Assembly (NCBI RefSeq): GCF_009711125.1
Contig: NZ_WMIB01000005.1
Span: 62,001 to 126,000, forward strand
Length of the DNA: 64,000 nucleotides
Direction of reading: 5' to 3'
From: Metabacillus mangrovi
GTDB lineage: Bacteria > Bacillota > Bacilli > Bacillales > Bacillaceae
The notes under the pieces were generated by a model. The model did not search any database, was not told the DNA's origin, and was given only the letters and a program-made list of their open reading frames with translations. Below, piece by piece: positions 17,793-28,130 of this stretch. The first letter of the stretch is position 1. Every line of letters starts with the position of its first letter. The position numbers and the translations under genes are program-made.

Positions 17793-17949
17793 CTTATCAA
17801 GAGAAGCTGAGGGACTGGCCCGATGATGCTTCAGCAACCGGTCATGCGCATGCGTGCCAAGGTGCTAAATCCAGCTAAGCGTGAAGCTTGGAAGATAAGA
17901 GGAAGCCCGGACATTCAAGCCTTCTTCTTAAGAAGGCTTTTATTTTTTT
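17793..17949 (+). promoter_or_regulatory. SAM-I (S-box) riboswitch with its terminator
   Basis: The aptamer spans about 17793-17905. It begins CTTATCAAGAGAAGCTGAGG, continues GACTGGCCCGATGA, GCTTCAGCAACCGG, GGTGCTAAATCCAGC, and closes with AGATAAGAGG, which pairs with the opening CTTATC. All are conserved S-box blocks. The terminator follows at 17917-17949: AAGCCTTCTT-CTT-AAGAAGGCTT, then TTATTTTTTT. High SAM should favour the terminator and shut off yitJ-metH. The 17604-17792 stretch before it shows nothing else clear. Confidence 0.97.
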
Positions 17950-18002
17950 CACAAAAAACAAATGGCAAGGCCTTCAAAATTAACTTAAGGGGGATTCATG
18001 CA

Positions 18003-19862
18003 GTGGGTTTTTTAGAGGATTTGCAGAATGAAATTTTAATAGGAGACGGCGCGATGGGTACGCTGCTGTATTCCCATGGAATCGACCGCTGTTTTGAAGA
18101 ATTAAATCTTTCGAGGCCCGATCAGGTTCAAAGCATTCATGAGGCGTATATAAAAGCGGGTGCCCGTGTTATTCAAACGAACACGTACGGCGGTAATTTT
18201 ATTAAACTCTCACGCTACGGGCTTGAAGATGACATCCGCCGCATCAATTCGAAGGCGGTTAAGCTTGCAAGGGCCGCTGCCGGAACTGATGCTTATGTGC
18301 TCGCTACGGTAGGCGGGGTCCGGGCATTTAAGAAGAGCTCCCATACGCTGGAAGAGCTGAAAAGAAGCTTCCGGGAGCAGCTGTTCGTACTGCTGAACGA
18401 GGAGATTGACGGCCTTCTTCTGGAAACCTTTTATGATCTGGAAGAATTAAAAGCTGTTCTGGATATTGCAAGAAAGGAAACGGATTTGCCGATTACAGCG
18501 AATGTTTCCCTCCATGAAACGGGTGTACTGCAGGACGGAACGCCGCTTGCCCGGGGCTTAAGGGAGCTTGAAGAGCTTGGTGCCGATGTGGTTGGCCTGA
18601 ACTGCCGGCTCGGTCCCTATCATATGCTCGAATCGCTGGATGAGGTCCCGCTTCTTGATAAAGCTTTTCTGTCTGTTTATCCAAACGGCAGTCTTCCTTC
18701 TGTTGATGAAGGCCGCCTTGTATATGAATCAGATGAGGGATATTTTGCCGAAAGCGCTCTTGCTTTCAGAGACCAGGGAGCCCGGCTGATCGGGGGATGC
18801 TGCGGAACAACACCAAAGCATATCAAAGCGATGGCCGATGCCGTCAGAGGCCTTGAACCGATCCGCGAGAAAACGGTAAAGGCGAAGAAAGCCGCTGTGT
18901 CTGTTCAGGAACGCCTTGAGCCTGCCTATCCCCCTCTTCACGAGATTGTGAAGGAACGCCGCTCTGTAATTGTAGAGCTTGACCCTCCGAAAACGCTCGG
19001 ACTCGATAAATTTTTTAAAGGAGCAGAAGAGCTGAAAAAAACCGGGATTGACAGCATCACGCTTGCTGACAACTCTCTTGCCTCACCAAGGATCAGCAAT
19101 GTGGCGGTCGGAACGCAGCTGAAGGAACGGCATGATATGCGTCCCCTCATCCACCTGACATGCCGGGACCGGAATCTGATCGGCCTGCAGTCTCATTTGA
19201 TGGGCCTACACTCCCTTGGATTGACGGATGTTCTCGCTATAACCGGAGATCCATCCAAGATCGGTGATTTTCCGGGAGCCACGTCCGTTTATGATCTGTC
19301 TTCCTTTGATTTGATTTCCCTGATCAAGCAATTTAACGAAGGGCTCTCTTACTCCGGCAAAGCCTTGGGCGGAAAAACGAATTTCACTGTAGCCGGCGCT
19401 TTTAATCCTAATGTACGCCATTTAAATAAAGCGGCCGAACGCCTTGAGAAAAAAATCGCTTGCGGTGCGGACTATTTTATTTCTCAGCCCATCTATTCCG
19501 TGAAGCAGATGGAAGAAGTGCATGATGCAGTCAAGCATTTATCTGCACCGCTCTATATCGGGGTCATGCCGCTGACAAGCAGCCGGAACGCGGAATTTAT
19601 CCATCATGAAATTCCGGGGATAAAGCTTTCCGATCAAATCCGCAGTAAGATGGCGGAGGCCGGAAGCGATCCGGTGCGGGCAAAAGCGGAAGGCATCGCG
19701 ATTGCGAAGGAAATCATTGACGCCGCTTTTGATCTTTTTAATGGCATCTATTTAATTACACCATTCCTTAAATACGAATATTCAGTGGAGCTCGCTGAAT
19801 ACATCCGTGATAAAGAGCAGCAGCGTTCAGAAAGGGAGTTTTCACATGTCCAGCATTCATGA
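18003..19862 (+). CDS. yitJ: Bifunctional homocysteine S-methyltransferase / methylenetetrahydrofolate reductase
   Basis: About 619 aa, a two-domain fusion. Residues 1-300 are a zinc-dependent homocysteine methyltransferase domain ([15 protein letters not shown] at the start, zinc ligands in [10 protein letters not shown] and the upstream NCR). Residues 330-619 are a MetF-like reductase ([39 protein letters not shown]). It makes 5-methyl-tetrahydrofolate for methionine synthesis. The frame is open back to 17823, inside the riboswitch; the GTG at 18003 has AAGGGGG nine bases upstream and gives [15 protein letters not shown], close to B. subtilis YitJ in length. It overlaps metH by 17 nt. Confidence 0.95.
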   Translation: MGFLEDLQNEILIGDGAMGTLLYSHGIDRCFEELNLSRPDQVQSIHEAYIKAGARVIQTNTYGGNFIKLSRYGLEDDIRRINSKAVKLARAAAGTDAYVLATVGGVRAFKKSSHTLEELKRSFREQLFVLLNEEIDGLLLETFYDLEELKAVLDIARKETDLPITANVSLHETGVLQDGTPLARGLRELEELGADVVGLNCRLGPYHMLESLDEVPLLDKAFLSVYPNGSLPSVDEGRLVYESDEGYFAESALAFRDQGARLIGGCCGTTPKHIKAMADAVRGLEPIREKTVKAKKAAVSVQERLEPAYPPLHEIVKERRSVIVELDPPKTLGLDKFFKGAEELKKTGIDSITLADNSLASPRISNVAVGTQLKERHDMRPLIHLTCRDRNLIGLQSHLMGLHSLGLTDVLAITGDPSKIGDFPGATSVYDLSSFDLISLIKQFNEGLSYSGKALGGKTNFTVAGAFNPNVRHLNKAAERLEKKIACGADYFISQPIYSVKQMEEVHDAVKHLSAPLYIGVMPLTSSRNAEFIHHEIPGIKLSDQIRSKMAEAGSDPVRAKAEGIAIAKEIIDAAFDLFNGIYLITPFLKYEYSVELAEYIRDKEQQRSEREFSHVQHS

Positions 19863-22800
19863 ACAATTGGCAAAAAGAATACTAGTACTAGACGGTGCAA
19901 TGGGAACGATGATCCAGGATGCCGATTTGACGGCCGATGATTTCGGCGGTGAGGCTTATGACGGCTGCAATGAATATTTGACGATTGTAAAGCCGGAAAT
20001 TCTTACGCATATTCATGAAACCTATCTTAAAGCTGGCGCCGACATTATCGAGACAAATACATTCGGCGGCACGAGCCTTGTCCTGGATGAATATGAACTC
20101 GGGCACCTTGCCTATGAAATCAATTTCAAGGGAGCAAGGCTTGCTAAAGAAGCGGCAGCTGCCTTTTCTACGGAGGACCATCCGCGCTTTGTGGCAGGGT
20201 CGATGGGGCCGACTACAAAAACCCTTTCTGTCACGGGCGGCACGACCTTTGATGCTCTCATCACTACGTATGAGGAGCAGGCCCGCGGTCTGATCGAAGG
20301 CGGATCCGATCTCCTCCTTCTGGAAACGAGCCAGGATATGCTGAACGTTAAGGCAGGGTTCCTTGGGATCAAGCAGGCCTTTGCCAATACAGGAAAAGAA
20401 CTGCCGCTCATGGTATCCGGCACGATTGAACCGATGGGAACAACACTTGCAGGCCAGACAATCGATTCGTTCTATATATCCCTTCAGCATATGAAGCCAT
20501 TAAGCGTCGGTTTGAACTGTGCAACAGGACCGGAGTTTATGACCGACCATATCCGGACTCTGTCTGAAATGGCCGGCACAGCTGTCAGCTGTTACCCGAA
20601 CGCAGGTCTCCCGGATGAAGAAGGAAATTATCATGAATCCCCTTCTACACTTGCAGCGAAAATAAAAGGATTTGCTGAAAAAGGCTGGCTGAACATTGTC
20701 GGGGGCTGCTGCGGAACGACGCCCGCCCACATCGAAGCATTGGCTGAAGCGGTAAAAGAACTGCCGCCCCGCCAAATCGGCGATCCGCTCAAGCAGCATG
20801 CGGTCTCCGGAATTGAACCGCTCGTATATGATGAAACGATGAGACCGCTGTTTGTCGGAGAACGGACGAATGTGATCGGCTCCCGCAAATTCAAACGGCT
20901 TATCGCAGAACAAAAGTATGAAGAAGCAGCGGAGATTGCCCGCCTGCAGGTCAAAAACGGCGCCCACGTCATTGACATCTGTCTTGCAGATCCGGACCGC
21001 GAGGAACAAGAAGACATGGAACTCTTTATTCAGGAAGTATCGAAAAAAATTAAGGTTCCTCTCGTCATTGATTCGACCGATCATCATGTGATTGAGACGG
21101 CCCTCAAATATACGCAGGGAAAAGCGATCATCAACTCGATCAACCTCGAGGACGGGGAGGAGCGGTTTGAGGCGGTCCTGCCACTCGTAAAAAAATACGG
21201 TGCTGCCCTCGTTGTGGGAACGATCGATGAAACGGGAATGGCAACATCAGCCGAAAGAAAGCTCGAAATTGCGAAGCGGTCCCATGACCTTCTCGTGAAC
21301 AAGCATGGCCTTAAATCATCAGACCTTATTTTCGACCCGCTCGTTTTTCCTGTCGGTACAGGAGACCAGCAGTATATCGGCTCTGCCGCAGAAACCGTCA
21401 GGGGGCTTGAGCTGATTAAAAAGGAACTGCCAGACTGTTTGACGATACTCGGAGTGAGCAACGTGTCATTCGGGCTCCCCCCTGTCGGACGTGAAATTTT
21501 GAATGCGGTCTACCTCTATCACTGCACGAAGGCAGGACTGGACTATGCGATCGTTAACACAGAAAAACTGGAACGGTTTGCAAGCATACCGGAGGACGAA
21601 GTGAAGCTTGCCGAAGATCTCCTATTCAGAACAGATGATCAGACTCTTGCTGTTTTCACCGATTACTACCGCGAGAAAAAGAAAACGGTGAAAAAGCCTG
21701 CTGAAACACTGACACTCGAGGAGCGTCTCGCAGCTTATGTTGTGGAAGGGACAAAGGAAGGACTGCTTCCGGATCTTGAGCTGGCACTGGCAAAATACCC
21801 TGACCCTCTTGAAATCATCAACGGACCGCTTATGGAGGGAATGGCCGAGGTCGGCGTGCTGTTTAATACGAACCAGCTGATCGTTGCCGAAGTCCTGCAG
21901 AGCGCGGAAGTCATGAAAACATCCGTCTCGTTCCTCGAACCGCATATGGAAGTGAAGGATGACAGCGGAAAAGGAAAAATCCTTCTTGCCACCGTCAAAG
22001 GGGATGTTCATGATATCGGGAAGAACTTGGTGGAGATTATTTTAAGCAACAACGGATTCAGGGTGGTGGATCTCGGAATTAAAGTAACCCCCCAGGAAAT
22101 TATCGAAGCGGTGCGAAAAGAAAAACCGGACGTTATCGGACTTTCCGGCCTGCTCGTAAAATCTGCACAGCAGATGGTGCTGACCGCACAGGATCTCGAG
22201 CAGGCGAGCATCAGCACGCCGATCATGGTCGGGGGTGCTGCCCTTTCGAGGAAATTCACGGATTATAAAATCTCACCTGAATATAAAGGAACGGTGCTGT
22301 ACGCAAAAGATGCGATGGATGGATTGTCCCTGGCCAACCGCCTCCGACAGGATCCGCATCAATTTGTAAAAAAAGAGGTGCCCATTGCATCAACGGCTGT
22401 CCGCGAGCCATCTTCAGCCGTAGCCACCCTGCTGGAAAAACGGAAAACAGTCAGCCTTGCACCACTTCTGACGCCATCTGACTGCGACCGGCATGTGATC
22501 AAGTCCATCAGCTTGGAGCATATCGTTCCGTATATTAACATGCAAATGCTGCTCGGCCATCACCTTGGGGTAAAAGGAAAAATTAAAGAGCTGTATGCGA
22601 AAAAAGATGAAAAAACAATGGCATTAAAAGAACTAATCGAAGAATTGCTCATTCAGGGCAAGGAAGAAAAATGGTTTGAGCCAGCCTTCGTTTATCAGTT
22701 TTTCCGTGCACAAAGCGACGGCAACAAGCTTCATGTTTATTCAAAGGAAGGCAGCGTTCTTGAAACCTTTGACTTCCCGCGCCAGGCCAAGCTGCCGAAC

Positions 22801-23253
22801 CGCTGCATATCCGACTATGTACGCGAGGAAAGTGAGGGCGAAGATTATGTCTCCTTCTTTGCAGTTACCGCCGGACGCAATGTACGTGAAGCCGCGAAGA
22901 AATTCAAAGAACAGGGCGATTTCCTGAAAAGCCACGCGGTCCAGGCCCTGGCTCTGGAAATGGCAGAAGGGCTGGCTGAACGCACACACCAGCTCATCCG
23001 CGACCGCTGGGGCTTCCCGGATTCCCCTGATTTCACAATGGATCAGCGGTTCTCAGCGAAATACCCGGGACAGCGCTACTCCTTCGGCTACCCGGCTTGC
23101 CCTGACCTTGACGATCAAGCCAAGCTGTTCCGCCTGATCCGTCCCGAAACCATCGGCATCGAACTGACAGAAGGCTTCATGATGGAACCGGAAGCATCCG
23201 TCTCAGCGATCGTCGTCTCACATCCGGAAGCACGCTATTTTAATGTGTTGTAA
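19846..23253 (+). CDS. metH: Cobalamin-dependent methionine synthase
   Basis: 1135 aa with the full domain order: homocysteine-binding barrel ([16 protein letters not shown]; zinc ligands in [10 protein letters not shown] near residue 285), pterin-binding barrel ([27 protein letters not shown]), cobalamin module with [15 protein letters not shown] whose His is the lower cobalt ligand (near residue 725), and the SAM-dependent reactivation domain ([12 protein letters not shown] near the C terminus). It transfers methyl from methyl-tetrahydrofolate to homocysteine and needs vitamin B12. ATG at 19846 with AAAGGGAG upstream. Under the SAM riboswitch with yitJ. B. subtilis has only the B12-independent MetE, so this is a notable difference. 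Confidence 0.96.
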   Translation: MSSIHEQLAKRILVLDGAMGTMIQDADLTADDFGGEAYDGCNEYLTIVKPEILTHIHETYLKAGADIIETNTFGGTSLVLDEYELGHLAYEINFKGARLAKEAAAAFSTEDHPRFVAGSMGPTTKTLSVTGGTTFDALITTYEEQARGLIEGGSDLLLLETSQDMLNVKAGFLGIKQAFANTGKELPLMVSGTIEPMGTTLAGQTIDSFYISLQHMKPLSVGLNCATGPEFMTDHIRTLSEMAGTAVSCYPNAGLPDEEGNYHESPSTLAAKIKGFAEKGWLNIVGGCCGTTPAHIEALAEAVKELPPRQIGDPLKQHAVSGIEPLVYDETMRPLFVGERTNVIGSRKFKRLIAEQKYEEAAEIARLQVKNGAHVIDICLADPDREEQEDMELFIQEVSKKIKVPLVIDSTDHHVIETALKYTQGKAIINSINLEDGEERFEAVLPLVKKYGAALVVGTIDETGMATSAERKLEIAKRSHDLLVNKHGLKSSDLIFDPLVFPVGTGDQQYIGSAAETVRGLELIKKELPDCLTILGVSNVSFGLPPVGREILNAVYLYHCTKAGLDYAIVNTEKLERFASIPEDEVKLAEDLLFRTDDQTLAVFTDYYREKKKTVKKPAETLTLEERLAAYVVEGTKEGLLPDLELALAKYPDPLEIINGPLMEGMAEVGVLFNTNQLIVAEVLQSAEVMKTSVSFLEPHMEVKDDSGKGKILLATVKGDVHDIGKNLVEIILSNNGFRVVDLGIKVTPQEIIEAVRKEKPDVIGLSGLLVKSAQQMVLTAQDLEQASISTPIMVGGAALSRKFTDYKISPEYKGTVLYAKDAMDGLSLANRLRQDPHQFVKKEVPIASTAVREPSSAVATLLEKRKTVSLAPLLTPSDCDRHVIKSISLEHIVPYINMQMLLGHHLGVKGKIKELYAKKDEKTMALKELIEELLIQGKEEKWFEPAFVYQFFRAQSDGNKLHVYSKEGSVLETFDFPRQAKLPNRCISDYVREESEGEDYVSFFAVTAGRNVREAAKKFKEQGDFLKSHAVQALALEMAEGLAERTHQLIRDRWGFPDSPDFTMDQRFSAKYPGQRYSFGYPACPDLDDQAKLFRLIRPETIGIELTEGFMMEPEASVSAIVVSHPEARYFNVL

Positions 23254-23264
23254 AAAATGACATC

Positions 23265-23297
23265 AAACCCGGAATGCACGGTGCATTCCGGGTTTTG
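23265..23297 (+). terminator. Intrinsic terminator of yitJ-metH
   Basis: AAACCCGGAATGCAC and its exact complement form a 15-bp stem with one central base, followed by TTTTG. Confidence 0.9.
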
Positions 23298-23515
23298 CTG
23301 TATCCGGGATTGTCCGGTCCAGGCCATCAAAAAAATGCTGAAACAAAATCAGGTCTCTTCACTTAGCTGACTGAAGAGAAAAAAGCAATCCATTCAGGGC
23401 AGCCGAAACCGTGACTGCTCAATGCCGTTCAGGGTCGTCTGGCTGAGGATTGCTTGTACAGCATTCAGCAGAAGCCAGACTGGATTCGTATAAAACAACA
23501 AATTGAATGAACTGC

Positions 23516-23540
23516 GTTTTATTTCCTTCTCTAAGGGAAT
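23516..23540 (+). promoter_or_regulatory. Possible sigma-B promoter of the SDR gene
   Basis: GTTTTA and GGGAAT separated by 13 bases resemble the general-stress consensus GTTTAA-N13/14-GGGTAT, 45 bp upstream of the start. B. subtilis homologues of this SDR are sigma-B-dependent. The rest of 23298-23515 shows no gene. Confidence 0.4.
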
Positions 23541-23584
23541 CATCAAATAGGAATAACTTTAAAATGCCTTGAGGAGTGGAAAAA

Positions 23585-24454
23585 ATGAGCGGACAAAACG
23601 AATCTAACCAGACTTTACCCGAGCAGCACCAGGATATTCAGCCGGGTAAAGAAACAAAAATGCACCCTGAGCCTAAATTTTCAGGCGACTTTTATAAAGG
23701 CAGCGGCAAGCTGGATGGCAAAACAGCGATCATCACAGGCGGAGACAGCGGAATCGGCCGTGCCGTCGCCATCTTTTTCGCCCGTGAAGGCGCGAATGTG
23801 ACCATTGCTTATCTGAATGAACATGAAGATGCAAAAGAAACAAAGCGCCTAGTTGAGCAGGAAGGGCGCAGCTGCTTTATTATCGCAGGAGATATAGGGG
23901 ACGAAGGATTCTGCAAACAGATCGTCAGAGAAACCATCGTGAAGTTCGGCAAGCTGGACATCCTCGTGAACAATGCAGCTGAACAGCATCCGCAGGAAAA
24001 CTTTGAGGACATTACAGCTGAACAGCTTGAAAAAACATTCCGTACAAATATTTTTTCAATGTTCCACCTGACGAAAGCAGCCCTTCCGCATTTACAGCAA
24101 GGCAGCTCGATTATCAATACGACTTCCATTACTGCCTATGCAGGCAGCCCTGGACTGATCGATTATTCCGCTACCAAAGGAGCGATCACTGCTTTTACCC
24201 GTTCTTTATCCGGAAATCTTGTCAGCAAGGGAATCCGTGTAAACGGTGTAGCACCAGGCCCAATCTGGACACCGCTGATTCCATCGACTTTCCCTGCTGA
24301 AAAAGTCGGCCAATTCGGTGCTGATACACCAATGGGCCGCCCCGGGCAGCCGGAAGAACTTGCTGCAAGCTACGTCTATCTGGCCAGCCAGGATTCAAGC
24401 TATGTAACCGGCCAGGTGCTGCATGTGAACGGCGGAAAAGTGATAAACGGCTAA
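23585..24454 (+). CDS. Short-chain dehydrogenase, general-stress (YhdF/Gsp39-like) type
   Basis: 289 aa. A 45-residue hydrophilic N-terminal arm (Gln/Glu/Pro-rich, ending FSGDFYKGSGKLDGK) precedes a classical SDR domain: TAIITGGDSGIGRAV (cofactor loop), NNAAEQ, catalytic Ser in TTSITAY and Tyr-x3-Lys in YSATKGA, and C-terminal VTGQVLHVNGG. NAD(P)-dependent oxidoreductase, substrate unknown; this subgroup includes B. subtilis stress proteins. The ATG at 23585 has GAGGAG eight bases before; an in-frame GTG at 23576 overlaps that SD. Confidence 0.9.
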   Translation: MSGQNESNQTLPEQHQDIQPGKETKMHPEPKFSGDFYKGSGKLDGKTAIITGGDSGIGRAVAIFFAREGANVTIAYLNEHEDAKETKRLVEQEGRSCFIIAGDIGDEGFCKQIVRETIVKFGKLDILVNNAAEQHPQENFEDITAEQLEKTFRTNIFSMFHLTKAALPHLQQGSSIINTTSITAYAGSPGLIDYSATKGAITAFTRSLSGNLVSKGIRVNGVAPGPIWTPLIPSTFPAEKVGQFGADTPMGRPGQPEELAASYVYLASQDSSYVTGQVLHVNGGKVING

Positions 24455-24461
24455 AATGGCT

Positions 24462-24493
24462 AAGGGAACGCACTCGGTGCGTTCCCTTTTTAT
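24462..24493. terminator. Terminator between the SDR gene and the ABC operon
   Basis: AAGGGAACGCAC-TCG-GTGCGTTCCCTT with a T run on the plus side and a shorter one on the minus side, between convergent genes. Confidence 0.88.
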
Positions 24494-24520
24494 TATGAAG
24501 CTGCGCCCATGAACGTTCTT

Positions 24521-25135
24521 TTAAAATTCACGCGCTTTATAGATCTTCAAGGTAAGAAAATAAGACATCACACACAGGACAACCGTTACAGCACCAGTCC
24601 AGGCAAGCAAATCAGCAGGCGAAAGTGAGACAACGGTTTCAAAAAAGCTCATCACCATCTCGCCTGCAAGATCCATCACCTTCATGCCGAAAAAGATAAA
24701 CAGAATGAAAAGGAAACTTAAGATGGTAACCAGATATCTATTTGAAAATTTATATAATAGGGGAAAGTACAGTGCCGTAAAAATCATGACAGACATTAGT
24801 CCGAATAAGATGTCCCCAATGCTTCCTGTCTCTTTTCCTCCGGTTATGGCTGCCTGAAGTCCCAGGGTAATAAAAGCATAGATGACCGATACGATAAACG
24901 TTCCGATAAATTTGGAAAGAATGATTTTGCCTCTTGAATAAGGGAGACTGATGAGAAAGATGTTGCCGTTCTTCTTTGAATCATACCAGTGGGTGTTGAT
25001 GGCATAAGAACCGCCTACTACTGCCGTTATGACAGGCAAGTTGGAGCCTACACCAATATAGAGCACGACAATCGCCAGATAGATGAGAAACAGCCATTTT
25101 TGCAGTCGGAAATCTTTGAGAATCAGATTATACAT
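24521..25135 (-). CDS. ABC-2-type transporter permease
   Basis: 204 aa with six hydrophobic segments (WLFLIYLAIVVLYIGVG, FIVSVIYAFITLGLQAAI, VMIFTALYFPLLYKF, TILSFLFILFIFFGM, VTVVLCVMSYFLTL), ending in a short basic tail. Resembles ABC2-membrane-5 permeases encoded with GntR/YtrA regulators. Start MYNLILKDFRLQK with GAGGGGAAGCGC upstream; the frame also extends 13 codons further. It overlaps the ATPase gene by 8 nt. Likely forms a transporter with the next gene; substrate unknown, often peptide antibiotics or envelope stress in this group. Confidence 0.85.
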   Translation of the reverse strand: MYNLILKDFRLQKWLFLIYLAIVVLYIGVGSNLPVITAVVGGSYAINTHWYDSKKNGNIFLISLPYSRGKIILSKFIGTFIVSVIYAFITLGLQAAITGGKETGSIGDILFGLMSVMIFTALYFPLLYKFSNRYLVTILSFLFILFIFFGMKVMDLAGEMVMSFFETVVSLSPADLLAWTGAVTVVLCVMSYFLTLKIYKAREF

Positions 25136-25994
25136 GCGCTTCCCCTCTTTTCGTAAAATACATGATATCTTCAAGTGTCGGTTTCTCGATCAAGGCTTCC
25201 CTTCCTATAATAGACCTCACTGCATCCGCATTAGAGGTCAATGCCTCAAATCCGAATTTCGTCTCCTTTATCCCCGTCAGCTCACTTTTCACTTCTTTTG
25301 TCAGGACATCCGCATCACCTTTCACTACTCCGTATGTCGAAAAAACAGAATGAACATCTTCGTTAAAAATAATCCTTCCATTGTGGATGAATATCAGGTA
25401 ATCCGCGATCCGGTCCAGGTCGGTTGTAATATGAGTGGAAAAGAAAATTGACTTTTCCTGGTCCTGCATAATCTCAAACAATAGATCGAGAAGTTCTCTT
25501 CTGAACACCGGATCCAGACCTGAAGTCGGTTCATCCATAATAATGAGCTCAGCATGATGGGATAAAGCGAACATAAGAGAGGTCTTCATCTTCATCCCTT
25601 TAGACATGCTGCTGATCCTCTTTTTCTCCGGAAGCTCGAAAGCATCCAGGTATTTCTGAAATTTACTCTCATCCCAATTTTGATAAGCAGGAGCTATAAA
25701 CTTTTTCAGATCCCGGATTGTCATTTCTTCATAAAAAACACTATCATCATACACAAACCCGATTCTTTCTTTGATCCACAGCTCATCCTTTTCGTGATCT
25801 TTTCCGAAGACGGTCAGGGTTCCGGAATCTTTCTTCAGCAGATTCATAATCAGTTTTATCGTCGAACTCTTCCCCGCTCCATTAGCACCAATAAATCCTG
25901 TAACAAACCCCTTTTTTACTGTAAAGCTAATATCCTTCAGCTGAAATCCTTTAAATGATTTTGTGACATTGTGAAGCTCCACTGCGTTTTCCAT
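25128..25994 (-). CDS. ABC transporter ATP-binding protein
   Basis: 288 aa. Walker A GANGAGKSS near residue 38, a degenerate signature SSMSKGMKMK, Walker B LIIMDEPTSGLDP and the switch His in FSTHI. The last 70 residues form an extra domain seen in YtrB/BcrA-like ATPases. Its ATG overlaps the stop of the GntR gene by one base and its 3' end overlaps the permease gene, so the three are one operon. Confidence 0.92.
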   Translation of the reverse strand: MENAVELHNVTKSFKGFQLKDISFTVKKGFVTGFIGANGAGKSSTIKLIMNLLKKDSGTLTVFGKDHEKDELWIKERIGFVYDDSVFYEEMTIRDLKKFIAPAYQNWDESKFQKYLDAFELPEKKRISSMSKGMKMKTSLMFALSHHAELIIMDEPTSGLDPVFRRELLDLLFEIMQDQEKSIFFSTHITTDLDRIADYLIFIHNGRIIFNEDVHSVFSTYGVVKGDADVLTKEVKSELTGIKETKFGFEALTSNADAVRSIIGREALIEKPTLEDIMYFTKRGEAHV

Positions 25995-26371
25995 TAATCC
26001 ATCCCCCTGTATAATTTAGCGAGCATCTCCTGTGCTTCTTCAATGCTCACGTTTTCATTCCGGCAATCCCTGAGGACATCCCTCATCTTTGATTCGATTT
26101 CCTGAATCCGCTTTTCTCTCAGTGCTTGATCCGTCTGGTATGCAACAAAGGAACCTTTCCCGACTGCCGAATAGATCAGCCCTTCCTTTTCCAATTCTTC
26201 ATAGGCCCGCTTAGAGGTTATCACGCTGATCTGTAATTCCTTAGCCAGCAGCCGAATTGAAGGAAGTGCTTCTCCTTCTTTAAGGTCCCCTTTTAAAATC
26301 TGCTGCTTGATCTGATCGATGACCTGCTGATAAATGGGAGTTTTGGATTGGTTTGAAATCAATACTTTCAT
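25994..26371 (-). CDS. GntR-family repressor, YtrA subfamily
   Basis: 125 aa. Winged-helix domain at residues 5-75 (TPIYQQVIDQIKQQILKGDL, LPSIRLLAKELQISVIT, YEELEKEGLIYSAVGKGSFV) with only a short helical C-terminal part, as in YtrA regulators that control their own ABC operon. The frame is open 36 codons further upstream, but AAGGGG before the ATG at 26371 and the conserved start MKVLISNQSKTPIYQQ support this start. The operator palindrome lies just upstream. Confidence 0.9.
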   Translation of the reverse strand: MKVLISNQSKTPIYQQVIDQIKQQILKGDLKEGEALPSIRLLAKELQISVITSKRAYEELEKEGLIYSAVGKGSFVAYQTDQALREKRIQEIESKMRDVLRDCRNENVSIEEAQEMLAKLYRGMD

Positions 26372-26389
26372 AGAAAACCCCTTCAATAA

Positions 26390-26412
26390 TTGTATATATA
26401 CAATATATACAA
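26390..26412. promoter_or_regulatory. Palindromic operator candidate of the GntR/ABC operon
   Basis: TTGTATATATACAA (26390-26403) is a perfect palindrome, followed at once by TATATACAA, so three TATACAA-type half-sites lie in a row about 20 bp upstream of the GntR start and within the probable -10 region. Autoregulation is inference from the YtrA family. Confidence 0.55.
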
Positions 26413-26670
26413 TATGCACAGTGAGGTCAAGTGTGTATATTAAAACAGTACGAAGGTTAACAGCTAAAAAGTCAGTCATTGGATAGGATATGGAGATTTA
26501 CCGAGAATTGAGGAAAGGGTTACTGGCAGATAGAATCTGCATAAGAATACCGGCATCACACACGTTTTAGTGGTGTGACACCAGCAAAAAGCAGGAAAGT
26601 ATCCATAGAAACTGCAGCGGCGGCCAAATATATGTTTTATCAGGAGGCGAATCGGGTGCCGCTGAGGGCA

Positions 26671-26790
26671 TATCTTCGAAATTAAAATTTTATCTCCTAA
26701 TTTGCCAGAATATCTTCGAAACGATGATTTTATCTTCGAAACTGGGAATATATTATCGATTCCCACTCTATATCGATTATTCGGGAAAAT
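26671..26790. repeat. 20-bp-period array with core TATCTTCGAAA
   Basis: Units start exactly every 20 bp at 26671, 26691, 26711, 26731, 26751 and 26771. Three carry the full core TATCTTCGAAA, one TATCTCCTAA, and the last two drift (TATTATCGAT, TATCGATTAT). A 20-bp period is not a multiple of three, so this is not a protein repeat. It sits in the 26413-26933 gap, which otherwise contains no gene I can support. Confidence 0.75.
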
Positions 26791-26933
26791 TCGACAAGAA
26801 TGCCGGATTCAGACGACTTAACGGCTCCAATAATAAGTACGAACGATAAACCGCTCCACCTGCACTATATCCAAAGATATTCTTATTCTTCCGCCATGCC
26901 CCTTCATTGGGTGTCAACCGGATTTTGATGACA

Positions 26934-26965
26934 AAAAAAGCCTTTCCGCGTGGAAAGGCTTTTTT
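26934..26965 (-). terminator. Intrinsic terminator of the LacI-type regulator
   Basis: GCCTTTCC-GCGT-GGAAAGGC with A and T runs on both sides, directly after the stop. Confidence 0.9.
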
Positions 26966-26969
26966 GGCT

Positions 26970-28010
26970 TCAGGCTTCCTTCAGTGCAGAAGGACCCTTT
27001 GCCATGCAGGATTGGCGCTTGATGATTTTATGCGGGATGATGATGCGTCTTGCCGGTTCCATCGGGTTCTCGATCGTCTGGATGATGCTTCTTGCAGACT
27101 CGCATCCGAGCTGGAAGATGTTGATATCCACTGTAGTCAGAGGCGGCTGGGACAGCTCCGCCATCATGATGTTGTTAAAGGAGACGACCGACACATCCTC
27201 AGGCACGCGGATTCCCATCTTAAACAGCATCCTCAGTACACCAACTGCCATTAGATCATCCGCTACAACAAGTGCGGTTGGAGGGCTTTGGAGACTGAAC
27301 AGTTCAATAACCGCTTCCTGTCCGCCCTCTTTCAAGAACTCTTCATGGACGATGTATTCATTCCGGTATGGAAGTTCTGCATTCCTGATTGCTTTTTCAT
27401 AGCCCAGGAGGCGGTCAACGGTCACAACGAGGTTCAAGTTTCCTCCAATAAAAGCAATCTCTTTGTGGCCGCTGTCAATCAAGTGCTCAGTTACTTCCTT
27501 CGCAGCACGGTAATTATCGTTATCCACATGGGTGATTTCATACATATCCTTGAAGGGCTTGCCGACGATGACAAATGGAAATTCCTTTTGCCTTAAAAAG
27601 CGGGTCAGCTTGTCGTCTACACTCGAATAGAGGAGGACGATGCCATCTACTCTTTTTCCCTCGACCATATGGACGACACCTTCATAAATTTCTTCTTCCG
27701 TCTCTCCCGTTGACATATACAGGGCATATTGCTTTTGGTGGGCAGCCTTGCTGATTCCTCTTATGACTTCCGGGAAGAAAGGGTTTTGAAATGCTTTGTC
27801 AGCAGAGCTCGGCAGAACGATGCCGATTGCCTGCGTTGATTGGTTTGCGAGACTTCTTGCAATGAAATTTGGGTGATACCCAAGGCTTTTCATTGCTTCC
27901 CGCACCCGTTCCTTCGTTCTTTCGCTGATCCGGGGGTTATTCGCGATCACCCTCGATACGGTGGATGGCGCCACTTTTGCCATCTTGGCTACGTCTTTAA
28001 TCGTCGCCAT
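26970..28010 (-). CDS. mdxR: LacI-family regulator of maltodextrin genes
   Basis: 346 aa. N-terminal LacI helix-turn-helix MATIKDVAKMAKVAPSTVSR with hinge helix SLANQSTQAIGIVLPS, then a sugar-binding-type effector domain (FFPEVIRGISKAAHQKQYAL; RVDGIVLLYSS; LVVADDLMAVG). Sequence and place, last after mdxEFG-type genes, match the MdxR/MalR group, so it probably binds the GCAAGCGTTTGC-like sites at 33.4 kb. The frame opens nine codons further upstream, but GAGGAAGTGGGAG precedes this ATG. An alternative label is a DegA-like regulator, less likely. Confidence 0.88.
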   Translation of the reverse strand: MATIKDVAKMAKVAPSTVSRVIANNPRISERTKERVREAMKSLGYHPNFIARSLANQSTQAIGIVLPSSADKAFQNPFFPEVIRGISKAAHQKQYALYMSTGETEEEIYEGVVHMVEGKRVDGIVLLYSSVDDKLTRFLRQKEFPFVIVGKPFKDMYEITHVDNDNYRAAKEVTEHLIDSGHKEIAFIGGNLNLVVTVDRLLGYEKAIRNAELPYRNEYIVHEEFLKEGGQEAVIELFSLQSPPTALVVADDLMAVGVLRMLFKMGIRVPEDVSVVSFNNIMMAELSQPPLTTVDINIFQLGCESARSIIQTIENPMEPARRIIIPHKIIKRQSCMAKGPSALKEA

Positions 28011-28130
28011 ACTCCCACTTCCTCTCTCCTCACACACACTGCACGGCTTAAAGAAAATGCTTACATTTTTGCATAGGCGAACACTTCTTATTCATTCTTT
28101 ATAACATAAACCTCTGTTGTTGCAAAAGAG

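Noticed and set aside
17823-18002. Extension of yitJ by 60 codons upstream
   Set aside because: It lies inside the SAM riboswitch and its terminator; the GTG at 18003 has a good SD.
26476-26766. 96-codon frame across the 20-bp array
   Set aside because: No SD and the period is not a multiple of three.
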